Below the pieces are notes generated by a model. The model searched no databases. It saw only the letters and a program-made list of their open reading frames with translations, and was not told the DNA's origin. From the NCBI GenBank assembly GCA_947179485.1, contig OX359247.1, forward strand, positions 3,749,060 through 3,813,059: a stretch of DNA of 64,000 nt. Direction: 5' to 3'. This document shows positions 12,341 through 23,599 of this stretch, piece by piece. The stretch's first letter is position 1, and each line of letters begins with the position of its first letter. This DNA comes from Allacma fusca. Its lineage: Eukaryota; Arthropoda; Collembola; Symphypleona; Sminthuridae. Made by a program: the position numbers and the translations under genes.

Positions 12341-14230
12341 TTATAACCTTACTGTTGTAACCCTTGTCAATGAAGGTCTCAATCTGCGTTCACAAAGGAA
12401 AACCAGTATTGAACCACTTACGCCGCAAATCAGCGCTCCAAAAGGAGCAATTAAATTATCCATTGTGAAAGCTTTAACATTCATTTCATTTAATTTGAGA
12501 AACTTGCTGTGCAGATCTTTATAAATCTGAGTGTGCTGCTGAGTTTGCAACCATGACTTTCCAACTTGCTTAATGAAAACCTCAGTTTCCTTCCGCCAGT
12601 GAAAGTAGTGACCAGTATCTCGAAACCAGCACATGATTTCGTTCATCCCTTCCAAATAAGGAGAATTTTTCTGGAGAATTGCATTTGTGAGGACTGTAAT
12701 TGGAGTCGATCGAGATTCAAAAGCCGGGTAGAAAAGCTCGCTGATAGTTGCATTCATGTGTACGAAGCCTTCAACAATAAAATCCCATCCGACACAAACT
12801 TGCTTGTTTTTCGTAACACCGTCCAGTACGCATTGACGCCAGTCGGGATAAAGAATGTACCGGTTGCGGATAGTCACCATTTCAACATTCGTTGTTTTAC
12901 TAAAAAATTGTTCCATCGGACCTCCTGGAAGATCGATTGCATTAATTCGATAGTCAGATCTTTTAGCTAAACCTGAAAAATCCTGTGGGATGTTCTCCGC
13001 TGCAGGGTAGGTCAAATACGAGAGTAAGTTTGATGTGTAATAGTTTACGAAAATAAAACAACATATTATCCAAATCAGTGCAAGACCTTTTACTCCGTTG
13101 GGAAGGGTCGTTGATTGTCCCAGCAACGAGCGAAAAACAATGTTAAGCGATATTGACATCGAATTCATGCAATTCGTTCTAATCGATGCAAGGGCCAATT
13201 TTAGACTTAAGACAGAACAAACTGACAGAGCACATCCCAAAATGGCTGCCCAGGTGGAGCCTTTAAGCGGATATATAATTGCCCGCCAATCAGTCTCTAC
13301 TGTTGGCAATGACGTCAGAAAAATAATTGACGCAGTTGAAAAATACGAAGTCGAATCTACTTTCTCATGTTGCAAGAAACTAGCTGTGTACAAAAAAAGC
13401 ATGTCAGATCGGTTGTATACTAAATCGAACTCAAACCCGGAGAAAGTTCCGTCGTCCAATTTAGTGACGGACGTACCAGCGATGGAGATTTCCGAGGTAA
13501 AGTTGTACTTGATTGACGCATAGTAAACAATATTGTACGCAGTTCCTAAAGTTTTGCACCCGTGTGTAAAGTACTGGGGCTTTATATCAAAAATACCAAT
13601 GCGGAGACGCTTTCCTTGAAGTGCGTCTGTACTTCGCCTCGGTCTGTTTGCTTCTCTTTTTCCGGTAAGTGTGTCGCTTGAAAACTTTTCATTATCCGGT
13701 GGATTAGTATTGATGATGGGACTCTCCTTCAAGATGTCCTTCACGTCAAAATTTTTCACAAAAACGTACACGTTGTTGATTTGAAAATTGTCGATATTTG
13801 GTCTAAATTCGGTGTTTGCTTCCCAATCGTAGTTGTTTTTAGTGATGATATGCATGTTCTTAAAAGTTTGTGGCGTCAAGAAATGTAAAGTTATGTAGAT
13901 GTTATTCGGGTAGATAATTATAATATCGCAATGGTGTTGATGACGAGAATTACATTTTTTCTCACTGTACATATTTGCAATATTATTTCTGCTGTCCTTG
14001 AAAGAACCCAAAAATGCTGGAAAGTTGGAATTCTGAATTTCTTCGCTAAGTTTGTCCTGTTTCTCCATTGATAGTATTGAATCAACAAAAATTTGTGTGA
14101 CACAATTATTTTTGTTTTGGTTTAAAATATTTGGCATCAGTTGACCAGAATTGTGCTCTATTACCATTGTCAAAATAAAAAATAAAATTGTTGCTGCGTA
14201 CGATTTAAAAACTTTTACATTTTTCTCCAT
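12341..14230 (-). CDS. Ionotropic receptor (variant glutamate-receptor family), single exon
   Basis: IRs are ligand-gated cation channels in protostome sensory neurons. The 629-residue frame opens with a signal peptide (about residues 5-25: YAATILFFILTMVIE region), giving a clear start at 14230. After a short, non-conserved extracellular region it shows an S1 lobe (about 208-320, RLRIGIFDIKPQ), TM1 (about 324-346, AAILGCALSVCSV), a pore loop (about 358-377, FRSLLGQSTTLP), TM2 (about 381-405, IWIICCFIFVNYYTSNLLSYLT, the counterpart of the glutamate receptor SYTANLAAFLT segment), an S2 lobe (about 411-585) and TM3 (about 591-613). There is no full amino-terminal domain, as in IRs rather than AMPA/kainate receptors. 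RPRRS near 197-201 could be a furin-like site, but this is inference. Being intronless points to a divergent, lineage-specific IR. Ligand unknown; glutamate-binding residues could not be assigned. Confidence 0.9.
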   Translation of the reverse strand: MEKNVKVFKSYAATILFFILTMVIEHNSGQLMPNILNQNKNNCVTQIFVDSILSMEKQDKLSEEIQNSNFPAFLGSFKDSRNNIANMYSEKKCNSRHQHHCDIIIIYPNNIYITLHFLTPQTFKNMHIITKNNYDWEANTEFRPNIDNFQINNVYVFVKNFDVKDILKESPIINTNPPDNEKFSSDTLTGKREANRPRRSTDALQGKRLRIGIFDIKPQYFTHGCKTLGTAYNIVYYASIKYNFTSEISIAGTSVTKLDDGTFSGFEFDLVYNRSDMLFLYTASFLQHEKVDSTSYFSTASIIFLTSLPTVETDWRAIIYPLKGSTWAAILGCALSVCSVLSLKLALASIRTNCMNSMSISLNIVFRSLLGQSTTLPNGVKGLALIWIICCFIFVNYYTSNLLSYLTYPAAENIPQDFSGLAKRSDYRINAIDLPGGPMEQFFSKTTNVEMVTIRNRYILYPDWRQCVLDGVTKNKQVCVGWDFIVEGFVHMNATISELFYPAFESRSTPITVLTNAILQKNSPYLEGMNEIMCWFRDTGHYFHWRKETEVFIKQVGKSWLQTQQHTQIYKDLHSKFLKLNEMNVKAFTMDNLIAPFGALICGVSGSILVFLCERRLRPSLTRVTTVRL

Positions 14231-14389
14231 AATGTGCGCTACTGGAATATCTTGTCGAATTCTTTAAATTTTGTCCCAACCGAGCTTGTCCTGAGATACA
14301 ACTAAGACTAATGGCAGTTAGTAGATTCAGAGTCTAAATACCCTTGAACTGCGATGCGGATGTAAAAGTGATGGATTGTAGAGGTCCCT

Positions 14390-14396
14390 CTTTATA
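14390..14396 (-). promoter_or_regulatory. Possible TATA box of the ionotropic receptor
   Basis: Minus-strand TATAAAG lies about 160 bases upstream of the ATG at 14230 and is followed by a plausible initiator about 30 bases on. It is placed by motif only. Confidence 0.3.
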
Positions 14397-16482
14397 TTCA
14401 TATTTGCTAATTCAGGGACACAGAAGTATAGTCCAGCACTGAATGTTCTCAACTACAATCGTTGAGGAATGGCTTCAAAGCCCAGTGCCCCTGTGTAGCC
14501 TTATAATTAGCACCTTGAAAATTTAGAAAAATTAGTGATAGAATAGATTGATAGCTTGAAATGTGCTAATGTTTGGATTTTGCTCTGGTAAAACAATTTT
14601 GTCTCAAATTCAAAATGTTTGTATGAAAGTCAATGGAACGGCTGACAATGAGAGGAGCAGTACCAATTCCCGAGTACACGATTCTGCAGTCCCACCTTAC
14701 AATTAGGTGGCAGATACGCTGACTATATTGACACAAAAATACTATATCCTCGGGATTAGTCATTATAAAAGGCACGAATTTGAAACACAAAATGTAATTT
14801 AATTATATTAAAAACAATGTGACCATGTTTTTACTCAAACGAGTTTTTCCTAACTGTAATTTATTATTACTCACGGTTGCTAAATGAGGCATCGCCGGTG
14901 TTGATTTTTAGTTGTACGAATTAAAAAATTTATTTATTGTTTTTTACTTCAACAGTTTGTTGTTAGCGTCAACCATTGGTCATACTAGAAAGCATACCCG
15001 AGCTACTGGAAATCTGTTTTAAGAGTTGTCCGGCTCACTTCATTTTTATTTTGGCCAAAATTAAATTTCATATAATTGTGCTACTTTACAGTCAGATTGC
15101 CACAACCCACAACATCTTTGACAACATGAACACAAGGTTTGGCTGACTTAATGGGAAGTTTGACTGAAGTATTCATCAACCTGAGGGGAGTAATGAACTT
15201 CGCACAGAAAGAAATTGCTAGATATACCCAGTCATTTTGCTTAACATTGAACATAATGGCTGAGTTACTGAAACTTAAAGATGTAAGTATAGTTGGTACT
15301 GGGGAAATGTTATGAATTTTCAAGTTAATGCAAGAAAATATGCTGCCATTTCACCATGTTTCCCAATTATTTACTCAATTATTCTTATAATATTAGTATT
15401 TCCAAAATTGACAAAATGATTGCAAAATTACTTTGTAGGCAAAGGAAAAATCGATTGCACTTGCATAGTGGTGACATATCTACTTCACATTACAGTAATT
15501 TCGTTTCGTCAAATTCGAGACAACCATAACTGATACTTAATTTAGGAACAAAATTTGCAAAAAGGTATTCATACATATTGTTTCATACCTATCAGATTTA
15601 CGACATATAATTGGACAAAAAAATATATTACTTTGTTTTCAAATTAAACCCTTTTAAATAAAAATAAGTTAAATTCTTTTCGGAAACAACTGCAACAACT
15701 GTTTTTTAAAACTTCCATTTTGTTTCTTAAAAACCAATTTTTATAAACAGTTGAGCTAGGCTCACTTCCATCAACAACATTACACTTAAGTAAAACTAAT
15801 TTATGAAAAATACATCGCATGAACATGAATCTACCTTTTCGGTGTAGTGAAAACTACAGTTGATGCACTTGAATGGTACAGGATGGTTGATATGTATGGT
15901 TTGTCCTTGGTACTGCGTTTCCAGCAAAGAAAGTTTGAAAGAATTTACAACAAAATATTAAATGACAAGCGGGATAACGCTCGGCTGTGATATCAGTTTG
16001 CATACAAATCAAAACAACAGGTCTGGGTGTGAACAGGAACTCCTCAAGCTTTTCAGTCGCTCCGTTCACCATTGGCTGACTTTCCCCAGGCAGAAAGGCT
16101 GTTGTGGCTAGCGGGACCAACTCAATCCCCCTTCAATGCTCTAAGTTTAAATGACGTGAAAAAACTGGCGCAACTTTTCAACTTGTTCCAGCGCTCTAAT
16201 CTGACAAAAGTGACCGGAAGTTTATGATAGTAATTGTCCAGATATGAGTCAGAAATTGTAGTTTACAATTTTCTTTATTTAAATTATTAACAAGTGGAAA
16301 AGTAAAATAGCAAGCTACAGACGACTCAATCAGGAGAGAGAACTTCTCTTGCTCCGTTCAGTTCAGCTGTTCCTCAAGAACTGTCTTTTTTTCTTTTATC
16401 TATTAATTTTTTCTTAACTAGTGGCTAAACATTTTATAATAATAATAACAAGCATTTAACATTTGTTTTTTAGATGTTGACT
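14397..16482. other. AT-rich intergenic DNA
   Basis: No gene is supported. Two minus-strand frames (15081-15323 and 15854-16120) stay open for 80-90 codons but show no recognised domain and no consistent splice sites. Confidence 0.35.
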
Positions 16483-16499
16483 TTGACTTGATGTTGTTT

Positions 16500-16615
16500 T
16501 TAATGTTCGGGACGGCCGCCCCGAGGTTTTCGGGACGGGATCGGGACAGTTTCGGGGCAAAATTTTTGTCGTCTCTATGTCATTTCAGGACGGAATCGGG
16601 GGCGAGCTTGAGGCT
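16500..16615. repeat. GC-rich fragment, probable transposon arm
   Basis: A short island of GGGACGG/TCGGGAC words (gttcgggacggccgccccg) in AT-rich DNA. It resembles the GC-rich arms of the hAT-like elements at 7.6, 9.3 and 22.2 kb, but I see no second end or target duplication. Confidence 0.3.
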
Positions 16616-16852
16616 TGAGACGTTGAGACTTTGTGAGATTTACTTTAGCTGTGTAAATACCATGTACCTTGGTATTTAAAAAAAGAGCATCAAACTTACT
16701 TCAACATTAACAATAAACAACCAGAAACTGATGACGTTTATTTTCGTAATGTAATAGTAAGGGCCCACGAATATCCTCAAGGGCTGGCACGATAGCAGCA
16801 CCCTTTTTAGATAAGGGTCCTGTGTTTTAGCTTTAACCAAAACCTACAAGGA

Positions 16853-18196
16853 CATTTCGTAGAACAAACCTAGAGTTCCAAAGAATATCGTAAAGTGGCC
16901 CAAGTACACCAAAGTCAAAACGGACAAAAGGAAAACGGTAGTCCCACTCATTTTAATAATTCCATAAAAACAAATGACAGCTGCTGATCCTTGTAGGAGA
17001 TTATGTCCTGGGAAGTACAGTAAACATTTCGGAATCAATACATAAATAGGTTATACTCTACTTTAAACGTTCGATATGTTTTCAATGTGCAAAGTTTACT
17101 CCTTAAAACGTTATTTTTTTTGTGCTATCTTCATTCCTGAAATAGCACAAGGAATATTCTAACTAAAATTTCCTGTAGTTTTCGCAAGAAATTATTATTT
17201 TCTTTAGAATTCTAATCTTGCAAGCATTAGCGTCCGTGAAAACATGAAATAATACACAGGAAAGCTATGGTACAAGTTCAGAGCCCAGAAGTTAGCATTC
17301 ATACAAAACTGAAAAACTGTGACAGCAAGCTGCTGTAGTGGCGACATTTCTTTCGGTTTTTCAAGATGTGACGATATAAAATGGGTGGTTTCGGGTACAG
17401 CAAACGTTTCCATTAAGTTGACTGTAGAGAGCAAAATTGTCATGATTATAAATAATAGGTGCATTTCTCTGAACCATTCTGGAAAACCAGCTGTTTAGGA
17501 CGAGATTTTCTGAAAAATCTACCTCTCTCAACTTTATTGTCCACACGGATACTATGTACCAATGAGAACTCGTCTGCAACATTCACAAGGATATTCATTT
17601 GCCCTTAATTCGATAATTAAAAATCAAAAACGGCAGCCAGAAAATTTTATCATTTCTGTAATATAACAATTGCATTAGTCCGTTCGGACTTTCATCCTAC
17701 CTTTCAGGTTATTGTAAACTTCTATTTTGCATTTCAAATTTATTTCAAATTTTTCCAAAATTATATTTTGTGTATAAAATGCATGTTAAAACACTTTTAA
17801 CATAATGTTTTAATACGTTGTACTTTTAACTGACGTTGAAAATGTTCACTAAACTGCAAATAAGCATTGAGGAAAACGGGAATTTCTTGAAATCGATTTT
17901 TTTTTGCTGAAGTGATACATGACACACAAGCCGTATCCAATTAAAATAAAAATCCTCGTGAAAACCTCTCCAGTTTTGACCGCAGGATTGAGAATACTGA
18001 CGATTAATTGATAAATAAGGAAAATATAGTAGCTAAAGAGAACCAAGAAATAAATTACTGATAAAAGTTTGAATATTTTCAAACCGATATTCAAAAAACG
18101 ATGGGTTTTGAATTTCCATCCCACTGCCCCATCCAATAAAACTAGATTAAGGATGACCATGTATTTAAAATACGCATAGGATGATTTTGAAAGCAT
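16853..18196 (-). CDS. Possible multi-pass membrane (chemoreceptor-like) gene, incomplete model
   Basis: Three minus-strand blocks are strongly hydrophobic and could be exons of one gene. Block 1 (18196 to about 17860) begins MLSKSSYAYFKYMVILNLVL, with a helix near LLSVIYFLVLFSYYIFLIYQ and another near FTRIFILIGYGLCVMYHF. Block 2 (about 17492-17206) opens after AAACAG and reads MHLLFIIMTILLSTVNLM, later LYHSFPVYYFMF. Block 3 (about 17007-16853) opens after the good acceptor GTACTTCCCAG, contains TTVFLLSVLTLVYLGHFTIF and closes near a GTAGGT donor. Size and helix spacing would suit a seven-helix arthropod gustatory-type receptor. However, donors for blocks 1 and 2 are weak, no C-terminal motif is seen and the frames do not join cleanly. 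It may be a pseudogene or chance AT-rich hydrophobic frames. Confidence 0.33.
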
Positions 18197-18539
18197 CTTG
18201 TTGAATTGACAAGTATATTGTAAGTAAATGAATAGTCACGATCAACGGGTTCAAAACCGGGAAGCAAAGCCAAGGTTTTTTAAGACTTTCAAATTTCAAT
18301 AAAAACAACTTTCATACTCCAAACGTTTTATTACTGTTTGAGCATAATTATGTATATTGAGAACCGTCTGCCATGAATAAATTGGGGAAAAAATTTTTAA
18401 TCTGGAATATAGATTTTGATACAAGTTTCATAATGAAATTATGGATAGTGAAATACCGTGCGAACCAGTTCCTATAAAAATTCAACTGTTTCAAGACTTT
18501 GAGATATTTTAATGACGGTCTGGGGGGGTATTCCAACTG

Positions 18540-19230
18540 GGGGCATCGTAACTCCAGTGTTAGCTCTTAAGTTACGGAAGTACGTTTTCTTCAAAAAAAT
18601 CGTTACCGCTGTCGTAACTGTACGACAAGGTAAAAGCAGTCATTAGTCATTTCAATCAATCTTTGGGATGATCTTTATTAAGTTAGCACAAATGTTAATT
18701 TTTGAATGAATTCCTACACAACACAATGATCATCTCCGGTCAGCATCCACCTCAACCTAACGTTAATTATCGCACAAGCTACCACGTAAACAATGTCATG
18801 TTTTGAAAATGAACAAGGAACGAATATTGCACTTAGGTGTATGTTCCACTTAGTGCTGTATTAGGGAGAGAGAGAAATAATTTATTTCACTGATACCACA
18901 ATGGTATTTGCCTTACGACACAGTACATAATGATTTCAAATATTTTTTGTCACAGAAGAATATTTGTTACAAACTTGGATATAAATATATTAATTCTACA
19001 AGTGATGAAATGCTATCCTATAAGATCCACGAATTGTGGTAAAAATATCATTTATAAGCCGCTTAGATAAATTAAATCGTTGTCTAAATTGTTCAAAAAA
19101 AATGTTATACTAACAATATCTAAAAAATTCATTAGAGTTTAAAAAAATTTCAAGAACATTTCCCCCAAAAAACTTTATCAAACGATTTGGGTGACGTATC
19201 TTTATTTGGTCCAGAGGGTGAAATTATTCT
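18540..19230 (+). repeat. Interspersed repeat family, copy I (internally deleted)
   Basis: The start matches copy III (gttacg/tcgtaac-rich leader, then tattaagttagcacaa and acacaatgatcatctcc) and the end matches copies II and III (aagaacatttccc... and tttggtccagagggtga). The middle is missing or unrelated. It lies head to tail with copy II. Only the first few codons of the family's open frame (MSCFENEQG) remain. Confidence 0.6.
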
Positions 19231-20457
19231 GTGGGGGATGATGTGTATTAAGTTAGCACATGTTATTTTTTGAACGAATTTAACCGCAACACAATGATCA
19301 TCTCAGGACAACATTCATCTCCATCCGACGTTAATTGTCGCACAAGTTGCCACTTAAACAGTGTCATATTTTGATAATGGACAAGGAATTTTTCAGGAAA
19401 CTCTTGGTAAGGTTGCAATATTAAAAAATATTCCTTTTCCCAAAAACCCGACTTTACATCTGCTGTGGCAACGTGCTACAATGTGCCAAGAATCCTTATA
19501 GCCCCTAGTCTGTCAAAGGAGTGACGATACGTTTGCTAGAACATTTTCTAGACGTTAATCTAATGCTAATTGTATAACTGATTAGTAATGTATGTAAATA
19601 AAACTAACAAATTACTTTTCCAAAATAATCCTGTCGACAAGCATTGAAACTACTCTCATGTAAATTAACTAATTAATTCTTTCGTGGGTGCATATTTATG
19701 CGGTTTGATCAAACGAAACCTTTAAACTTGTAACATCTTTTAAACATGAATATTTATTACGCACACTCTTTTTAGAAAATACATTCTGACTCTTAAAATG
19801 AGATGCTGTGGTAGAGCGAAAAATAAAGATTGTGTTATTAAGGGGAATGAGTTCAGTTGTTTTGACCCCTATGGCAAAAATGCTTTTAAAAGGGGGAAAG
19901 TACTAAACACAAGAATATTCCTACTGTTTCTGGAAAACTCGTTCCCGTGGGAAGGCTACTGTTGCATTGCGTTATTACATGGTACAGCGTATGGACGCTT
20001 TAAAAGTGCCCCAAAACATTAAATACCCTTTCACTTTTTCCTCCCGACGTTGTTGTATTGACCTGAACCTTCGAGTCTCAGTTTACTTTTTCATGCGGAG
20101 CCAGTGTGCACCTGTCGATCGTTCCTATTAAAGACTGTGTTTGAGTACTACCTACGAAACTTATTTGACCTTATCAAAGGACTGGAATGCCTAAGAACGG
20201 GACACGTTTCACAAGTTTTATACGTCCAGGATCTCATGAATGTGCACATTCAAGTAAGTCCCAGTCCTCCGAGAATTTTTTAATATTTTTTGTGGACCTT
20301 TTTTCATTTAATGCTGTATTGAGAATTGGTATTAGACTAATGGTACCTAAAAATTCAATGACAAGTTCAAAAGATTGTCAAGAACATTTCCCGCAAAAAA
20401 TAGCATCACACAATTTGGAGAATGAATGTATTTGGTCCAGAGGGTGAGATTATTCGC
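19231..20457 (+). repeat. Interspersed repeat family, copy II
   Basis: About 1.2 kb aligns by eye with copy III at 45.3-46.5 kb. Shared segments include gtattaagttagcaca, tgtcgcacaagttgcca, aaaaatattccttttccc, gagatgctg.ggtagagcga and a terminal gg(t/t)(c/t)cagagg. The family's open frame is recognisable (VSYFDNGQGIFQ... KNIPFPKNPTLHL) but ends early at a TAG after QES. It is probably a decayed mobile element of unknown class. Confidence 0.65.
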
Positions 20458-21125
20458 AAAAAGGTTAAAATATAAGACTTTAATCGTAATAATTTAAAGG
20501 TTATTGGAGGACCATGCAGGAATTACTTTGGGACAATACTACGACCCACTACACGGTCAATATTTCTGCTCTATGTTATGTTACTGCATTTAACAGCATT
20601 TATTTGTCGATGCTGTTACGAACTGTGGCAGCGGTACCAGCTAGATATTTTAAGGTTTGTTCATCCAATTAGAGCTCTCCTTTGATGCCTTGTAGGCGAC
20701 GATTTTCCACTGAGTGAGTTTGTTGGCATGGCCCACAATTTTCAACGGAATGACCATCCAGAAATCTTTCTGAACACCTAATCACATTTCCTACTGTACA
20801 AGTGAGAGTCAACATATGGTTTTTTTAAAAAATGAACACGGTATAACGAAAATTGGTAACTTAGAAATTCTAAAAAAACTTGACTTTCTTCAAAGTTTTA
20901 ACTCCTGTGACAGTAAGTATTGATGTATATCAATGTGACTTTGAGAAAATTTGCTGCAATTAGAGAGGTATGAAAGTTTCGTAGGTCGCTCGTTGACTTG
21001 GTCAAGAAGGAGCATTTTATGCTGACAGTTCCTGTTTTGACATCTCCTGCAGATAATTAAGTTTTAAATTGTAATCGAGTTTAGTAATCTAGCCTTTCTC
21101 AATTAGGCCTTCCACCACAGACACG
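20458..21125. other. AT-rich spacer
   Basis: I see no gene, RNA or element boundary in this stretch. Confidence 0.4.
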
Positions 21126-21133
21126 GTATAGCC

Positions 21134-21703
21134 CAGAGATGCGCAAAGGAAATAGCCTTCCTTCAAGCCTTTGAAGGTGAAAATTCAGTAAAAATTTCCC
21201 CTTCAACATGTCCTGGAATGAAGCCCTCTAAAAAATCTGCCTTCCTTCACCCTTCCTTCCAAAATACATGCACTCATTTTTGCCTTCAGTCTTCATCTAA
21301 AAATTGCCTTCCTTCAATTTTAAACTACAACCCGCTCAAATACACTTTGCACCAGCAGGATTCAATGCAGTGAAGATAGCGGCACACAATGTCAGATGAT
21401 ATTTCACGAATTGGGTGTATTGTTGCCCTAGCAGCAATACACCCAATGCATGCCAGTTGCATATGCTATGCTTTCACGTTATAGATATTTCATGTACGTG
21501 GAAGCCTTCACGGCCTTAGAAGGCTAACACTTAGGAACCCTTCCTTCACAATCCTTCATTGCTAATTTTTGTGAAGGCTTACTTCAGCCTTCAGGAAAAA
21601 GTATCGCCATCCTTCCATTCCTTCTGCAACGTTAAGAAAGTTACCTTTCCGCCTTCAAGGAAGCCTTCTTGGAAGGCTAGCCTTAGAAGGTTGCGCATCT
21701 CTG
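21134..21703. mobile_element. Non-autonomous hAT-type element with perfect 8-bp duplication
   Basis: The ends are CAGAGATGCGCAA and its inverse TTGCGCATCTCTG, flanked on both sides by gtatagcc (21126-21133 and 21704-21711). CAGAGATG ends plus 8-bp duplications are typical of the hAT superfamily. The 570-bp interior is packed with CCTTC/GAAGG words, especially near both ends, as expected for subterminal transposase-binding repeats. It has no transposase frame and so depended on a helper in trans. The perfect duplication suggests a fairly recent insertion. Confidence 0.85.
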
Positions 21704-21954
21704 GTATAGCCATTATTCCCGAGCCAAAGTGCCAAGAGGAGTAGGAATAAAAAACATAGGTATAGATATGTCGTCGGTGAACAGGCAAAATGATCTAGGT
21801 GCATTTTCGATTAGTATCCAGATACTCTTCATGCAGGTTTACTAAAGGGTTTACTATTGACATGCACTAAATTTTAAATTCGCGAATGGTCAAGATATAT
21901 TTCATCCTCAAATAAAAGCAAAATGATGTAGATACAATTTATACTAAACACTAG

Positions 21955-22125
21955 GCTACATTCGAGTTCAACTCGAATTTCAAGTTACACTTATTGGGAC
22001 TAAACTCGAGTTTGAAGTTACATTCAAATTTAATTGCAGTTTGAATTGAAGCTAAACTTGAGATCAAGATTGAGTTTGACCTTGTTGTAAACTCATCTAA
22101 ACTTCGAGTTTGAACTTATTGTTGA
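21955..22125. repeat. Degenerate AACTCGAGTTTGAA-type repeat
   Basis: About 170 bases of diverged copies of words such as cgagttcaactcgaa, aaactcgagtttgaagttac and cttcgagtttgaac. Copies occur in both orientations, since the core is partly self-complementary. No coding potential. Confidence 0.5.
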
Positions 22126-22151
22126 TTCTGCATCTGGGGCAACATCCAGAA

Positions 22152-22646
22152 TAGTGTTTCTGTTCGGTATCGGGAATTCCCGAGGTTCCGGTTCGGTTTC
22201 GGTTCCGGTACGGTTTCGGGTCAACGTTTAAAAGAACCGTTACATTTCGGTCCGGTTTCGGGTCATCGGTTTATGAACCGTCAAATTTCGGTCCGGTTTC
22301 GGGTACAAAAATCAAAACCGAAAGTTTTCGGGAATGGTTTGTTAAAGCTGCCGTTTTGGATGAAAACGCGAAACTTGCATTTGGCCAGCATTTGTCAACT
22401 ATCATTTGAAAAGGCGACACAATTTTGGCTTCCATAAACATGAATCATATACATTTTCTGTCTGTTCAAAAAGGAACCGGAACCGGTTCGGGAACCGCTT
22501 TTATTTTCCGGATCGGTTCCGGGAAGCCAAAAATGTCCCGGACTCGAAAATATCGGTTCCGGTTTTGGGAACAGAATTGGTTTTTTTTTCGGTTCGGGAA
22601 AACGAGTCGGGTCGAGTCCATGTTTTGGTACCGTTCAGAAACACTA
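22152..22646. mobile_element. Non-autonomous hAT-type element with perfect 8-bp duplication (second family)
   Basis: The ends are TAGTGTTTCTGTTCGG and, inverted, TAGTGTTTCTGAACGG, flanked on both sides by atccagaa (22144-22151 and 22647-22654). The 495-bp body is made of GGTTCCGG, TTCGGGT and CGGTTTCGGG words in both arms. Two overlapping frames on the plus strand (22406-22660 and 22425-22721) arise from these repeats and are not genes. Confidence 0.85.
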
Positions 22647-22938
22647 ATCCAGAAGCTTAATACAGAAAATTTAATTTTAGTATTTTTTGAATTTGTTTCA
22701 ACACTGTTTGAATTTGTTTAAAGATTTGATATGCAAATGAACCTTGAATGGAAAGGTAAAGCAAAGGTGACGAAGTCAAGTTAATGAAATGTGTTGAGTG
22801 GAATAGGATCAGCGGAGAGTGGCAGTGGATGGATCTGTGATAGGATGAGTTATCTGATGACCCAGACATATTGTAAGAACAGCAAGATGTTAATTTATTT
22901 GTAAGTATACACGTAGTTCAAATATGTAATTGATTTAT

Positions 22939-23509
22939 CTAAAAAACCCCGAAGATGGCCAACTTCTAAACATTGGCTTAAATAAAGGCGATCTTTAGAG
23001 GCCCGGCTACCTTTAGGAGCCAGCCATCTCTACTGAACACAAAGGGGTAACTTACAAAATATAGGCGTAAATGATTTTTAATATTTAATTTTATTCGAGG
23101 ATATCAAATGCAAAATTGTTCTTTAAAATTAGCATTTTATGAAAATTTAACTGCATCTAGTTTGAACTTCAAATCAAAAAACGTTCGCACAACAATTAAG
23201 CCTAATTTAATATTGAGCACAGAGTGAATGCTAAAGCGTGGCCATGAATTTCATGCTGAACAATCGAAATTATTCTCAAACTGTACATGTTGGTTTGTTT
23301 TTAACTATAGATTCATGTGTGACATTATTTAGACTGTACGCATAGAAAAAAAACATTGTATAAAAAAGCAGACCAACTTTGGGGACCCAGCTATCTTTAG
23401 AGCCCGGCTATCTCTGTGTGCAGACTGTGCATTGATTGTGAGTAAAACCCAGGCGATCTGTAGGAGCCCGGCCACCTTTGGAAGCCCATCCATGTTTAGG
23501 GTTTTTACT
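22939..23509. repeat. Possible element with GCCCGGCTA motif repeats
   Basis: The start (aaaaaaccccgaagatgg) and the end read on the opposite strand (taaaaaccctaaacatgg) form an imperfect inverted pair. Inside, versions of gcgatctttagaggcccgg, agcccggctatctct and ggagcccggccacctttgg recur near both ends. No target duplication is obvious, so the exact boundaries and class are unsure. Confidence 0.4.
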
Positions 23510-23599
23510 AATAACTCATTGGGCTATTTCACTTCCAAAATACCCGGTCACATTGACAGTACCATACCTTACTAGCAAATACTTAATAATATGATCTTC

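Noticed and set aside
12566-13523. Plus-strand frames of 134 and 141 codons
   Set aside because: Antisense of the ionotropic receptor; no domain and no independent support.
15081-16120. Two minus-strand frames of 80-88 codons (MKIHNISPVP..., MVPLATTAFL...)
   Set aside because: No recognised domain, no joining splice sites and no promoter. They may be decayed transposon fragments, but this cannot be shown by eye.
22406-22721. Overlapping frames rich in Arg, Phe and Gly
   Set aside because: They lie inside the hAT-type element at 22152-22646 and reflect its TTCGGG repeats.
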